A stretch of 64,000 nucleotides of DNA from Cytophagales bacterium (lineage in GTDB: Bacteria > Bacteroidota > Bacteroidia > Cytophagales > Cyclobacteriaceae). This document shows, piece after piece, positions 17,868 through 27,522 of the stretch (position 1 is the stretch's first letter; the number at the start of each line of letters is the position of its first letter). Below the pieces are notes generated by a model. The model was given only the letters and a program-made list of their open reading frames with translations. It searched no databases and was not told where the DNA came from. The position numbers and the translations under genes are program-made. The stretch is taken from the NCBI GenBank assembly GCA_017303795.1, contig JAFLBR010000006.1:124001-188000 (forward strand). The letters are read 5' to 3'.

Positions 17868-18284
17868 ATGAAGTGCAGTATTCATATTAAGTCAATGGCC
17901 CTGATTTTCAGCATGATCATTTTATTTCCTACATGTGGTTATTTCGAAAATGATGGCATTAAATTCAGTAAGAAAATTGTTGGTAACTTCTATCTTTATC
18001 AATTCAAAAATGATGATGGAATAGTTTTAGTCTTAAAAGAATCAAATAGTTATAGTTCTACTTGGATAGTTAATGATTGTCGATTGGTTTATTATGATTC
18101 AACCGAAAGTATTATATATGCTGAAAGTCCAATTACTGATGTTACAAGCACATTCTATCGCGTGGTAATTATGGACTCTTCAAGTCATAAACCTTTAAAA
18201 GCATATTCGAAAAACGAAATCTATGAAAGTACCTTTAAGAATAGTATTGCCAAGGGAAATGCTAAGCGCGTAAAGCTTAATTGA
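17868..18284 (+). CDS. Small exported protein or lipoprotein, unknown function
   Basis: 138 aa from ATG 17868. The N-terminus has a hydrophobic segment with a possible lipobox (MALIFSMIILFPTCGYFEND), with cysteine near residue 24. The rest is a short, beta-rich, tyrosine-rich domain without recognised motifs. The gene is clearly more AT-rich than its neighbours, which suggests a recent arrival. It stands alone between divergent and downstream genes. Confidence 0.55.
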   Translation: MKCSIHIKSMALIFSMIILFPTCGYFENDGIKFSKKIVGNFYLYQFKNDDGIVLVLKESNSYSSTWIVNDCRLVYYDSTESIIYAESPITDVTSTFYRVVIMDSSSHKPLKAYSKNEIYESTFKNSIAKGNAKRVKLN

Positions 18285-18452
18285 ATTTTGAAAAAAAACA
18301 ATCCATTCTATGGTTAAGGGTAAAATGATAAAGCAAACACCAACATCTTTACCATCTCGCGGGAGAAGGCCGAACAACTCGTAGTTCACCCTCAAGTTAC
18401 GATTGGGCGCGGGTTAAATACTTCTTATCTTTCGATTTCTAACCAAAAAGTA

Positions 18453-21400
18453 ATGCGCTCTAAAGTATCCGCCCTGCTACTCATCACCTTAATTGTTGTT
18501 GGTTGCGAAAAACCACCAGCTGCCCTTCGAATAAAACAGCTAACACCATCTGAAGCCGCAGCGCTTTCACAAAGCATTCAGAAAACCGTTGCTCCGCAGC
18601 TTGACTCCAGCCTGGTGCTTACACTATGGGGAAGCGATTCGTTGGTGGCCGATCCGGTGTCTATCGATATTGATGACCAGGGAAGAATTTATTACACGCG
18701 CACCAACCGCCAGAAAGATTCTGAGTTTGACATTCGCGGGCATCAGGATTGGGAGATCGGCTCTATTTCATTACAAACTATAGAAGACAAGCGCGCATTC
18801 TTAAAGAAAGTATTAGCCCCTGAATTAAGTTCCAAAAACGAATGGCTGGCCGACTTGAATGGTGATGGCTCGCACGACTGGCGCGATCTTACCATACAAA
18901 AGGAACACATCTATCGCATTGAAGATACCGATGGTGATGGCTTTGCCGATAAATCGCAGTTGGTAGTAGAAGATTTTAATGATGAAACTACCGATGCTGC
19001 CGGTGGCGTTTTAAAACATGGTGATGATTTGTTTGTTGCCATCGGCCCCGATCTGTGGCGCATCAACGAAAACAAATGGGGTCTTGCTGAAAAGAAAACT
19101 TCTCTCTCGCATGGGTATGGAATTCACATTGGCTTTGGTGGTCATGGTATGTCGGGTATTGAGGTTGGACCGGATGGACGCATCTATTGGCAGATTGGTG
19201 ATATTGGTTTTAATGGCGTGGGTGCAGATGGTAAGAAGTATGAACATCCCAACAGTGGTGTGATTGTTCGCTCTGAACCCGATGGCAGCAACTTTGAAGT
19301 ATTTGCCTATGGTAATCGTAACACACACGAGTTTGTGTTTGATGAATATGGAAATCTGATCAGTGAAGATAACGATGGCGATCATGCCGGTGAAAGCGAA
19401 CGCTTGGTTTATGTGGTAGATGGGGCCGACATTGGCTGGCGCACCAATTGGCAGTTTGGAAAATATCGCGATCCGGATAACAACACGTACAAAGTGTGGA
19501 TGGATGAGAAGCTGTACATTCCGCGTCATGAAGGTCAGCCCGCTTACATATTACCTACGATCAAAAATTTTGTGAATGGCCCTACGGGTATGTTGTATAA
19601 TCCGGGTACAGCTTTGGGTGAACGTTTTAAGAATAACTTTTTCATTGTTGAGTTTGTGGGCAATCCAACCAAGTCGGGCATTCATGCTTTCAAATTAAAA
19701 CCAAATGGTGCCTCGTTTGAGTTTGTAGAATCTAAAATGATTTTGAGTGGCTTGCTGGCAACCGGAATAGATTTCGGGCCGGATGGCGCGTTGTATATGG
19801 GCGATTGGATTGAAGGGTGGGGCACAAAAGATTATGGCCGTATCTGGAAATTAGATGTAAACGATCCCGATAAGGTTACACGCGCTGAAACTGAAAAACA
19901 CATTCGGGCAGATTTCAAAAAATACAAAGTTGATGCGTTGGGCGAATTGCTGAAGCATGCTGATATGCGTGTGCGCCAGAAAGCACAATTTGAATTGGCT
20001 TCGCGCAAGCAAACCGAAATTTTTAAAACGTATTTGAGTCAGAAGGAAAATCAATTGGCACGCGTGCATGCCGTTTGGGGAATTAGTCAGATAGCTCGTA
20101 AAGATTTATCGGTTGCTGAAAACCTGATTCCGTATCTGAAAGATGAAGATGCTGAAATCCGTGCACAGGCTGCGCGTTGGTTAGGCGATGTGCGTTACAC
20201 CAACGCAGCAACAGAACTTATTTCCGTATTGAAAGATGAAAACCCACGTTCAAAATTCTTTGCTGCCGAAGCCCTCGGTCGCATAGCACACGAACCAGCC
20301 TTTGATGCGTTGGTTGAATTACTACAAACCAACAACGATGCTGATGCATACATTCGCCATGCGGCTGCTCTGGCGCTGGGGCGGATTGGTAAAGCTGATA
20401 AGCTAATGGCGTTGAGTAGTCATCCGTCTAAAGCAGTACGGCTGGGTGCTGTGTTAGCGTTACGAAGATTGCAACATCCCGGTATTGCTATTTATCTGAA
20501 TGATGTGGATGAATTTATTGTAACGGAAACTGCGCGTGCCATCAACGATGATTTATCAATACCTGAGGCGTTACCGGCATTGGCTGGTTTGTTGAATGCA
20601 ACTGCATTTACTAATGAACCTTTAATCCGCAGAAGCATTAGTGCCAACCTGCGTGTGGGTACCGATGCTACGTTGCAAAACCTGCTCGCATATGCACAAC
20701 GCGATAACGTTCCGGTTGCTCTTCGGGCTGAAGCTATTGCGGCCTTAAGCACGTGGGCCAAACCTTCGGTGCTGGATCGGGTTGATGGTCGCTATCGCGG
20801 TGAAGTTACGCGGGCGCTGGAACCGGTACAGCATGTTTCAGCACCAGTGTTAACCAAACTCTTTACCAATCGAGATGCTGAAGTACGGAAGCAAGCCGCA
20901 AAAGCTGCAGGTAAACTTAAGTTAGATGGCGTAGCCACAAATTTATTGAGTGTATTGAAACGCGATGCCGATGTGAATGTGCGCGTAGAAGCTTTACGTG
21001 CATTGGCGCTTCTAAAACATGATCTCATGAAAGATGCCATTACCACAGCATTGGCCGATAAAGAAAAAAATGTTCGGGTAGTGGGGTTAGATCTGGTGGG
21101 CAAACTTGATCTGGATAAAACGGTAATGGTGAAACTACTTACCGATGTAATTAACACGCGCACGGTTGAAGAACGCCAGGCGGCTATTACAACTTTAGGT
21201 ACTTTGCCGTTTTCCTTTACGGAACCGGTTTTCAAAAATCTGGTACAGCAATTGGAAAACAAAAAGCTACAACCCGAATTACAACTTGAACTATCCGAAG
21301 CAATTGACAGCACAAAGTCGGAAGCATTGAAGAAACAATTTTATGCAGCCGTAAAAGCACAATCATCTGACTCGCTGAAAGCATTGTACGCAGGCGCATT

Positions 21401-21827
21401 GTTAGGTGGCGATGCCGGCAAGGGCGGCAGATTATTCTGGAGTCACCCCACCGCACAATGTGTACGATGTCATTCCATTGACGATTATGGCGGAACCGCT
21501 GGCCCACGCATTAACGGTGTAGCCAAACGCTTAACGCGTGAACAACTACTGGAGTCACTGGTAAATCCGAGCGCACGCATTGCCGATGGTTATGGTGTAG
21601 TTACTCTTGAGTTGACATCGGGCAAGAAGGTGATTGGTATTCTACAAAAGGAATTAACCGATTCATTTGTATTAAAGTCGGGCGACAAACCCGATACGGT
21701 TGTTCTTAAGTCTGCTGTAAGCAAACGCACCGATGCACCTAGCAGCATGCCACCCATGCAATATCTGCTTACCAAGCGTGAGATTCGTGATGTGGTTAGC
21801 TTTTTGGCAACGTTAAAAGAAGAGTAA
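18453..21827 (+). CDS. Beta-propeller/HEAT-repeat lipoprotein with C-terminal cytochrome c (PVC-type)
   Basis: 1124 aa. The signal peptide ends in the lipobox VVGC, so it is an outer-surface or periplasmic lipoprotein. Residues about 60-470 form a glucose/sorbosone-dehydrogenase-like propeller (GIEVGPDGRIYWQIGD, GIDFGPDGALYMGDW). About 480-960 are HEAT-like helical repeats (AEIRAQAARWLGDVRYTNAA). The C-terminus is a haem-binding domain with CVRCH and a distal methionine in SMPPMQYLL. This order is the PVC-type 'membrane-bound dehydrogenase' design, linked to periplasmic sugar or alcohol oxidation. Asp/Asn-rich loops (DTDGDGFADK) may bind calcium. It is coupled by 1 bp to the flavoprotein gene downstream. 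Confidence 0.9.
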   Translation: MRSKVSALLLITLIVVGCEKPPAALRIKQLTPSEAAALSQSIQKTVAPQLDSSLVLTLWGSDSLVADPVSIDIDDQGRIYYTRTNRQKDSEFDIRGHQDWEIGSISLQTIEDKRAFLKKVLAPELSSKNEWLADLNGDGSHDWRDLTIQKEHIYRIEDTDGDGFADKSQLVVEDFNDETTDAAGGVLKHGDDLFVAIGPDLWRINENKWGLAEKKTSLSHGYGIHIGFGGHGMSGIEVGPDGRIYWQIGDIGFNGVGADGKKYEHPNSGVIVRSEPDGSNFEVFAYGNRNTHEFVFDEYGNLISEDNDGDHAGESERLVYVVDGADIGWRTNWQFGKYRDPDNNTYKVWMDEKLYIPRHEGQPAYILPTIKNFVNGPTGMLYNPGTALGERFKNNFFIVEFVGNPTKSGIHAFKLKPNGASFEFVESKMILSGLLATGIDFGPDGALYMGDWIEGWGTKDYGRIWKLDVNDPDKVTRAETEKHIRADFKKYKVDALGELLKHADMRVRQKAQFELASRKQTEIFKTYLSQKENQLARVHAVWGISQIARKDLSVAENLIPYLKDEDAEIRAQAARWLGDVRYTNAATELISVLKDENPRSKFFAAEALGRIAHEPAFDALVELLQTNNDADAYIRHAAALALGRIGKADKLMALSSHPSKAVRLGAVLALRRLQHPGIAIYLNDVDEFIVTETARAINDDLSIPEALPALAGLLNATAFTNEPLIRRSISANLRVGTDATLQNLLAYAQRDNVPVALRAEAIAALSTWAKPSVLDRVDGRYRGEVTRALEPVQHVSAPVLTKLFTNRDAEVRKQAAKAAGKLKLDGVATNLLSVLKRDADVNVRVEALRALALLKHDLMKDAITTALADKEKNVRVVGLDLVGKLDLDKTVMVKLLTDVINTRTVEERQAAITTLGTLPFSFTEPVFKNLVQQLENKKLQPELQLELSEAIDSTKSEALKKQFYAAVKAQSSDSLKALYAGALLGGDAGKGGRLFWSHPTAQCVRCHSIDDYGGTAGPRINGVAKRLTREQLLESLVNPSARIADGYGVVTLELTSGKKVIGILQKELTDSFVLKSGDKPDTVVLKSAVSKRTDAPSSMPPMQYLLTKREIRDVVSFLATLKEE

Positions 21828-22978
21828 TGGCATCGTTCGATGTAATAGTAGTGGGTGTGGGCTCAATGGGCTCGGCTGCTTGTTATTACCTCGCTAAAAA
21901 AAGTGGTGTTAAAGTTCTGGGGATAGAACAATTTAGTATTCCACACGAACAAGGCTCGCATGCCGGTCAAAGCAGAATAATCCGCAAAGCTTATTTTGAA
22001 CATCCGGATTATGTGCCGTTGTTAGAACGTGCTTATCATAACTGGCGGCAACTTGAAAGCAAAACTGGGACCCAACTTTATTTTCCTACCGGATTGCTTT
22101 ATGCCGGTAAGTCGGATGGCGTTTTAATTCAAGGTGTGAAAGCATCGGCAAAGCAATACAACATTCAGGTTGATGCGTTGAGTTCAGCAGAAAGCAAAAT
22201 AAAGTTTCCGCAGTTTCACATTCCTGCTGATTTTGAAATTCTGTTTGAACCGGATGCCGGACTACTTACACCTGAGCGCTGTATTCTTTCTTTTACAGAA
22301 CAAGCCATCAAAGCCGGAGCTACCATTCACTCGCAAGAACAATTGATCGCATGGAAAGAGGAGCAGGGTAGCATCACGGTAACCACTAACAAAAACACCT
22401 ACACGTGTACTAAACTCATTCTCACCACAGGTGCATGGACACCTCATGTTGCACCCGAATTTAAAAAACAGTTAACCGTAACGCGGCAGGTATTGGCGTG
22501 GGCCATTCCACAGCACGGTGATAGTTATACATTGGGAAAATTTCCGTGTTGGTTGATTGATGATGCCCAACAACCCGGCATGTATTATGGATTCCCGATT
22601 TTACAGGCCACACAATTGGGTGGTCTTGTTGGATTAAAAGCAGCCTATCATTATCCGGGCCAACCGACAGATGTTAATCAGATTAACCGAACGATAAGTA
22701 AAACCGAAGAAACTGAGTTAATGAAATCGGTGCAGCACTATTTACCCGAAGGGTTTACGACTATTCACGTTTCAAAGACTTGCTTATATACCAACACACC
22801 CGATGAAAATTTTATCATAGACTTTTTACCAAATCAACGCAATGTAATCATAGCCGCAGGTTTCAGTGGGCATGGTTTTAAATTTGCTTCGGTAGTTGGT
22901 GAGGTGTTGAGTGAGCTTGCGCTGAAGGGCGAATCAAAGTTGCCAATTGGGTTTTTAAGTGCAAAACGATTTAAATAA
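21827..22978 (+). CDS. Monomeric sarcosine oxidase / N-methyltryptophan oxidase-like flavoprotein
   Basis: FAD-dependent amine oxidase of the DAO/MSOX family, 383 aa, cytosolic. The dinucleotide-binding motif VVGVGSMGSAACYYLA is at the N-terminus, followed by GIEQF. A cysteine in the context KTCLYTNTPDENFIID, near 318, corresponds to the residue that carries covalent FAD in MSOX. The start overlaps the stop of the preceding gene (TAATG), so the pair is translationally coupled. The true substrate (sarcosine, N-methyl amino acid or pipecolate) cannot be read. Confidence 0.88.
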   Translation: MASFDVIVVGVGSMGSAACYYLAKKSGVKVLGIEQFSIPHEQGSHAGQSRIIRKAYFEHPDYVPLLERAYHNWRQLESKTGTQLYFPTGLLYAGKSDGVLIQGVKASAKQYNIQVDALSSAESKIKFPQFHIPADFEILFEPDAGLLTPERCILSFTEQAIKAGATIHSQEQLIAWKEEQGSITVTTNKNTYTCTKLILTTGAWTPHVAPEFKKQLTVTRQVLAWAIPQHGDSYTLGKFPCWLIDDAQQPGMYYGFPILQATQLGGLVGLKAAYHYPGQPTDVNQINRTISKTEETELMKSVQHYLPEGFTTIHVSKTCLYTNTPDENFIIDFLPNQRNVIIAAGFSGHGFKFASVVGEVLSELALKGESKLPIGFLSAKRFK

Positions 22979-22986
22979 TTAAACTT

Positions 22987-23334
22987 ATGCTGAATAAAGT
23001 TTGCCCTAAGTTGCCCATGCGTAACAAAACTGTTACAAAAGAATTTTATTTAAATCAATTAGGATTTAAAGTGTCGGGCATTGCTGAGTATCCGGATTAT
23101 CTCATGCTGGCCAAAGACGAGGTTGAACTTCATTTCTTTTTATTCAAAGAATTGAATCCAAAAGAAAATTACGGTCAGGTATATCTCCGCGTAAGCGAAA
23201 TTGAAAAGGAGTTTGAATTAGCGAAGGCAAAAGGAATTATCTACAAATCTTTGGAATCAAAACCCTGGCAACAGAAAGAGTTTTCTATTCTTGATCCGGA
23301 TAATAACCTCTTGACATTTGGGGAATCTGCTTAG
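22987..23334 (+). CDS. VOC/glyoxalase-fold protein, bleomycin-resistance-like
   Basis: 115 aa, starting 8 bp after the oxidase gene and so probably in the same operon. It has the vicinal oxygen chelate pattern: KTVTKEFYLNQLGFKVSG at the start, ELHFFLFKEL in the middle, YLRVSEIEKEF, and EFSILDPDNNLLTFGE at the end. Metal ligands are plausible (His in ELHFF, Glu in TFGE). Small single VOC proteins bind glycopeptide drugs or act on small metabolites; the ligand is unknown. Confidence 0.85.
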   Translation: MLNKVCPKLPMRNKTVTKEFYLNQLGFKVSGIAEYPDYLMLAKDEVELHFFLFKELNPKENYGQVYLRVSEIEKEFELAKAKGIIYKSLESKPWQQKEFSILDPDNNLLTFGESA

Positions 23335-23344
23335 AATCGTAACA

Positions 23345-24040
23345 CTACTTCTTAAAACTATACAAATACGGTGCTTTGTGCGCCTTACCTGAAAACTGTT
23401 TCTCGTGACGTTTTAATACATCGGCTGCCAGCATCTTCCGTTGAAAGGTTGTTCTACGGAGTTTGGTTCCCAAGATGGCTTCATATACTTTTTGCAATTC
23501 ATTCATCGTAAATTTTTTAGGCAGCAGATTTCCGCCTACTAGCTTCCGATCTAAATTATCGCGCAACGTTTGAATTGCTTTTTCTACAATCAGTTTGTGA
23601 TCAAGAATCAACTTGGGTAATTTTTTTACAGGATACCATTCACACGAATCGGAGAGTGCATCGGGCCGCGGAGTTACATCTTTGTAATTGATCAGCGCAT
23701 AATAGGCCACTGTAACAAATCTATCCAGCATCCATTTGTATTCGCCATCGCTACTAATGCCGTTTGCTTCTAACAGCGTGCGCATCACTTCGGGTTTAAA
23801 TCTGCTCAAATCGCCAAACGTGTAGAACTGCTCTAAGTAAATATTGGTAAGGCCCGTGCGCTCTTTCAATCCGCGCAAGACAGCATCGTTCAGATTTTCT
23901 TCTGTTCGTACAAATCCACCCGGCAAGGCAAATAATCCGGTGTTGTGGTATTCCATTATCAGAATCTTCAGTTCGCCATCCGAAAAACCAAAGATCACCG
24001 AGTCGTACGCCAAATGCGGTAAATAAGTCTTCTTCGCCAT
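23345..24040 (-). CDS. NrtR-type transcriptional regulator (degenerate Nudix domain + winged helix)
   Basis: 231 aa from ATG 24040, which has GAGGAAAG in front. A longer frame to 24127 would translate the operator region. The Nudix domain covers about 5-150, and the box at 41-64 (GGFVRTEENLNDAVLRGLKE) has lost the catalytic RExxEE core: RG replaces RE. This points to ligand sensing and not hydrolysis. The C-terminal 75 residues form the winged helix of NrtR/AraR-like regulators (MNELQKVYEAILGTKLRRTT). In Bacteroidota such proteins often control sugar or nucleotide pathways. It is divergent from the esterase operon, with an inverted repeat between them. Confidence 0.86.
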   Translation of the reverse strand: MAKKTYLPHLAYDSVIFGFSDGELKILIMEYHNTGLFALPGGFVRTEENLNDAVLRGLKERTGLTNIYLEQFYTFGDLSRFKPEVMRTLLEANGISSDGEYKWMLDRFVTVAYYALINYKDVTPRPDALSDSCEWYPVKKLPKLILDHKLIVEKAIQTLRDNLDRKLVGGNLLPKKFTMNELQKVYEAILGTKLRRTTFQRKMLAADVLKRHEKQFSGKAHKAPYLYSFKK

Positions 24041-24089
24041 GCTCGCAACTTTCCTCAAAAATAACTGGCAACTATGCAAAACACTAATT

Positions 24090-24116
24090 ATTATTGTTAC
24101 AAATTGAGACAATAAT
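24090..24116. promoter_or_regulatory. Inverted repeat ATTATTGT-N11-ACAATAAT, candidate NrtR-type operator
   Basis: Perfect 8-bp arms at 24090-24097 and 24109-24116, 11 nt apart, lie 49 bp upstream of the regulator start and 83 bp upstream of the first esterase gene. The symmetry and its place between a regulator and a divergent operon suggest autoregulation and control of the esterase operon. This is inference from position. Confidence 0.55.
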
Positions 24117-24199
24117 GAAATCGCCATTTTAATGCGTTACCTAACGGTAAGAGCTAAAAGGCGATTCCATGTGACCTCAAGAAAAAAAATAATTAACAC

Positions 24200-25810
24200 A
24201 TGAAATACCTCACACACATTTTAATGATGCTTGCAATGAGTTCGGTATGGGCACAGGGCAACGACACTTTTCCGGTCCAAACCAAAATTGAAAACGGAAC
24301 AATAGAAGGTTTGTACGATACGCGTTCCGGATTACAACTTTATCTCGGTGTACCCTTTGCCAAGCCACCGGTTGGCAACTTACGTTGGAAAGCACCACAA
24401 CCTCCCGACAACTGGGCAGGAGTGAAGCAAACCAAAAAGTTTGGCCCACGTCCGGTACAAGCTATTGTGTTTGGCGATATGAATTCACGTTCGGATGGAA
24501 TCAGTGAAGATTGTTTGTATTTGAATGTGTGGACTCCTGCCAGAAAGAATACCACCGGCCTGCCTGTGTTGGTTTATTTCTATGGCGGTGGCTTTGTGGC
24601 TGGCGATGGTTCGGAGCCGCGTTACGATGGTGCCGCTATGGCGAAGAAGGGCATTGTAGTGGTAACGGTTAATTATCGGTTGGGTCTGTTTGGTTTTTTA
24701 TCGCACCCCGAGTTAAGTAAAGAGACTTCTTATAAAGGTTCCGGTAACTACGGCTATCTCGATCAGGCGCTTGCGTTGCAATGGGTACAAAAAAACATTA
24801 CAGCCTTTGGTGGCGATGCAAAAAAAGTAACCATTGCCGGTGAATCAGCCGGATCAATTTCAGTAAGCGCACAAATGGTTTCTCCGCTTTCGCGTAAGCT
24901 GATTGCCGGTGCCATTGGTGAAAGTGGTTCTGGTATTAGCGCATTGGCTGCAGTGCCATTGGCAGAAGCCGAGAAAGCAGGCGCAGAGTTTGTTAAAAAT
25001 GCAGGTTATACTTCCATTGCACAGATGCGTGCTGCCGCTACGCGCGATCTGCATGAAGCGTATGTAGATTCAAAACGATTTGGGTTTTCACCTACCATTG
25101 ATGGCTACTTCTTTACCAAAAGCATGCTCGAAACTTTTAATGCCAAAGAACAAGCGCAGGTTCCCTTGTTGTTGGGTTGGAACTCAGCCGAAATTCCCGG
25201 CATGGCGTTCACACAAGGACCAATCAATGAAGAAAATTTAATCAAGAAAGTAAAAGAGGCTTATCCCAACAATTGGGAAGAAGCGTTGAAAGTTTATCCG
25301 CATGGCAATGCCAAAGAAGTAGAGTGGGCAGCCACCAACCTGGCATCAGACAGATTTATTTCGTACAGCACCTGGAAATGGTTTGATGCTCACCGTAAGA
25401 ATAGTACACAACCTGTGTATCGCTATCTTTATAGTAAGCTGCGTCCGCCTATGGTTGATAAGAGCTTAACACCGGGCTTAGCGGGTGGTACACAACAAGG
25501 GGGCATGCCTATGCCCGAACCTATTGGCGCTCCGCATGCCTGCGAAATTGAATATTGTATGGGCAACCTTTCCCTAGTGAAAGACTATGCGTGGACTGCC
25601 GATGATTACAAAGTATCAGAAACCATGTTGAACTACTTCGCCAACTTTATCAAAACCGGAAACCCGAATGGCGATAAACTTCCGGAGTGGCCAACAGCAC
25701 AACCGAATGACAACACGCCTTCGGTTATGATTCTGGATACCGAATCGAAAGCGGTGAAGTATGATGATGCGCGGTATTGGTTTCAGGATAAAATGAATAA
25801 GCCTAAATAA
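24200..25810 (+). CDS. Carboxylesterase type B, secreted
   Basis: 536 aa with a signal peptide (MKYLTHILMMLAMSSVWAQ). Alpha/beta hydrolase of the PF00135 family; it cleaves carboxylic esters in the periplasm or outside. The oxyanion motif GGG is at 129-131 and the nucleophile Ser216 is in GESAGS. EDCLYLNVW (103-111) is the family signature. The late histidine region GAPHACEIEYCMG supplies the catalytic His. It is the first gene of a same-strand run to 34518, and the first of three type B esterases in a row that differ clearly in sequence, so they are not fresh duplicates. Confidence 0.93.
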   Translation: MKYLTHILMMLAMSSVWAQGNDTFPVQTKIENGTIEGLYDTRSGLQLYLGVPFAKPPVGNLRWKAPQPPDNWAGVKQTKKFGPRPVQAIVFGDMNSRSDGISEDCLYLNVWTPARKNTTGLPVLVYFYGGGFVAGDGSEPRYDGAAMAKKGIVVVTVNYRLGLFGFLSHPELSKETSYKGSGNYGYLDQALALQWVQKNITAFGGDAKKVTIAGESAGSISVSAQMVSPLSRKLIAGAIGESGSGISALAAVPLAEAEKAGAEFVKNAGYTSIAQMRAAATRDLHEAYVDSKRFGFSPTIDGYFFTKSMLETFNAKEQAQVPLLLGWNSAEIPGMAFTQGPINEENLIKKVKEAYPNNWEEALKVYPHGNAKEVEWAATNLASDRFISYSTWKWFDAHRKNSTQPVYRYLYSKLRPPMVDKSLTPGLAGGTQQGGMPMPEPIGAPHACEIEYCMGNLSLVKDYAWTADDYKVSETMLNYFANFIKTGNPNGDKLPEWPTAQPNDNTPSVMILDTESKAVKYDDARYWFQDKMNKPK

Positions 25811-25861
25811 ATTAACCGCAGAGTCGCGAGGGCGCAAAGTATTCAATCAAAACAAAGAAAT

Positions 25862-27511
25862 ATGAAAAGTCTTAAATATGTAGTGGTGTTTTTCTCAAGC
25901 CTGATAATTTTTTCAGCGTGTGAACAAAAGCAAGCAACCAATCCCGCACCGCTTTTAGCCGGTGAGAACATCGCAGTAGCTGATACCGAATCCGGAAAAG
26001 TACGCGGCTACATTCACCATGGAATCTTTATCTACAAAGGAATTCCATACGCACAAGCCGAACGTTTTATGGCACCACAAAAAGTAAAACCGTGGCAAGG
26101 TGTGCGCAGTTCTATGACCTACGGGCCAGTAGCGCCATTGGTTGATCCAACTACTGCTGTGAATGATGAATCGGAATTTGTATTTGATCATAACTGGGGT
26201 TATGCAAACGAAGATTGTCAACGCCTTAACATCTGGACACCGGCCATTAAAGGCGAACCAAATGGCGATAAAAAGAGACCAGTATTGGTTTGGCTACACG
26301 GTGGCGGACATACTGCAGGTTCATCCATAGAGTTACCCTCTTACGAAGGAGAAAATCTTTCACGCAAGGGCGATGTGGTGGTCGTGAGTATTAATCATCG
26401 GTTAAATATTCTTGGTTTCTTGAACCTATCCGCATTTGGCGACAAGTATAAAAATTCAGCCAATGCCAGTATTCTCGATATTGTGGCATCACTCGAATGG
26501 GTAAAAGCTAACATTGCCAATTTTGGTGGCGATCCGGATAACGTATTGATCTTTGGTCAATCGGGTGGGGGTGGAAAAGTGAATACACTTTTAAATGCAC
26601 CGTCTGCTAAAGGATTATTTCATAAAGCCGTTATTCAAAGTGGTGGTTTAGGATTGAGTTTTCAGAGTAATGAAAATACGCAACGAATTGGTGCGGCTGT
26701 ATTGGAAGAATTAAAACTAAAGCCTGCACAGGTTGACTCGTTGCAGAAAGTTCCGTTTCCGGTGTTAGCTGCTGCTGGCAAAAAAGCGGTGGCGAAAGTG
26801 ATGGAGCAGATGCGTGTCGAAGGGCATCAGTTTGGAAGATTCGGTTTAAGCTGGGGCCCCGTATTGGATGGAACATTTTTACCCTATCAACCCACACAAC
26901 CAGAAGCACAAGCTATCTCCGCTAATATTCCGGTGATGATCGGTTCGACCAAAAATGAATTTATGACTTCGTTGTTTATGCCACAGTTGCGTAATGCATC
27001 GTTGGATTCGGTGCAGGCACACATCAAACGCATGTATGGCGATAAAGCCGAAGACTTTATTGCCGCGGTGAAGCAAGCCTATCCCAACGATACCAAACCC
27101 ACCGATTTGATTGACGTTGATGCCATGTTCCGCAAAGGCGCATTGAAGATGGCCGAACTGAAGTCTGCATCACCCGCACCGGTGTACATGTATTTATTTA
27201 CGTGGCAATCGCCTGTATTGGATGGTAACTACAAATCGTTGCATTGCATGGAGATTCCGTTTGTGTTTGATAACATTGCCCGTTGTGAGCAGATGACGGG
27301 TGGAACACCGGAAGCGTATGCGTTGGCGGATAAGGTAAGTCAGGCATGGATTAGTTTTGCATATACGGGCAATCCAAACCATAAAGGCTTACCGAAATGG
27401 GAGGCATACAAACCTGACAATGGTATTACCATGATCTTTGATAATGTATGCGAAATAAAACAACACCACGATAAAGAGTATCTGGCCATTGTGCCTGATC
27501 CTGCCATTTAA
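25862..27511 (+). CDS. Carboxylesterase type B, lipoprotein
   Basis: 549 aa. The signal peptide ends in IFSAC, with Cys20 as lipidation site, so this esterase is probably membrane-anchored, unlike its two neighbours. HGGGH (146-150) is the oxyanion region and GQSGGGG holds Ser234. The usual GESAG is thus GQSGG here. EDCQRLNIW is the family signature. It starts 51 bp after the preceding esterase. The substrate is unknown. Confidence 0.92.
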   Translation: MKSLKYVVVFFSSLIIFSACEQKQATNPAPLLAGENIAVADTESGKVRGYIHHGIFIYKGIPYAQAERFMAPQKVKPWQGVRSSMTYGPVAPLVDPTTAVNDESEFVFDHNWGYANEDCQRLNIWTPAIKGEPNGDKKRPVLVWLHGGGHTAGSSIELPSYEGENLSRKGDVVVVSINHRLNILGFLNLSAFGDKYKNSANASILDIVASLEWVKANIANFGGDPDNVLIFGQSGGGGKVNTLLNAPSAKGLFHKAVIQSGGLGLSFQSNENTQRIGAAVLEELKLKPAQVDSLQKVPFPVLAAAGKKAVAKVMEQMRVEGHQFGRFGLSWGPVLDGTFLPYQPTQPEAQAISANIPVMIGSTKNEFMTSLFMPQLRNASLDSVQAHIKRMYGDKAEDFIAAVKQAYPNDTKPTDLIDVDAMFRKGALKMAELKSASPAPVYMYLFTWQSPVLDGNYKSLHCMEIPFVFDNIARCEQMTGGTPEAYALADKVSQAWISFAYTGNPNHKGLPKWEAYKPDNGITMIFDNVCEIKQHHDKEYLAIVPDPAI

Positions 27512-27522
27512 ATCATTTTCGT

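Noticed and set aside
20792-21313. 173-codon minus-strand frame inside the HEAT-repeat region
   Set aside because: Ser/Thr/Arg-rich antisense shadow of the 1124-aa gene.
24041-24127. N-terminal extension of the NrtR-type regulator to the ATG at 24127
   Set aside because: The added 29 residues would be read from the inverted repeat and promoter region. The ATG at 24040 has a good ribosome site and starts the Nudix domain.
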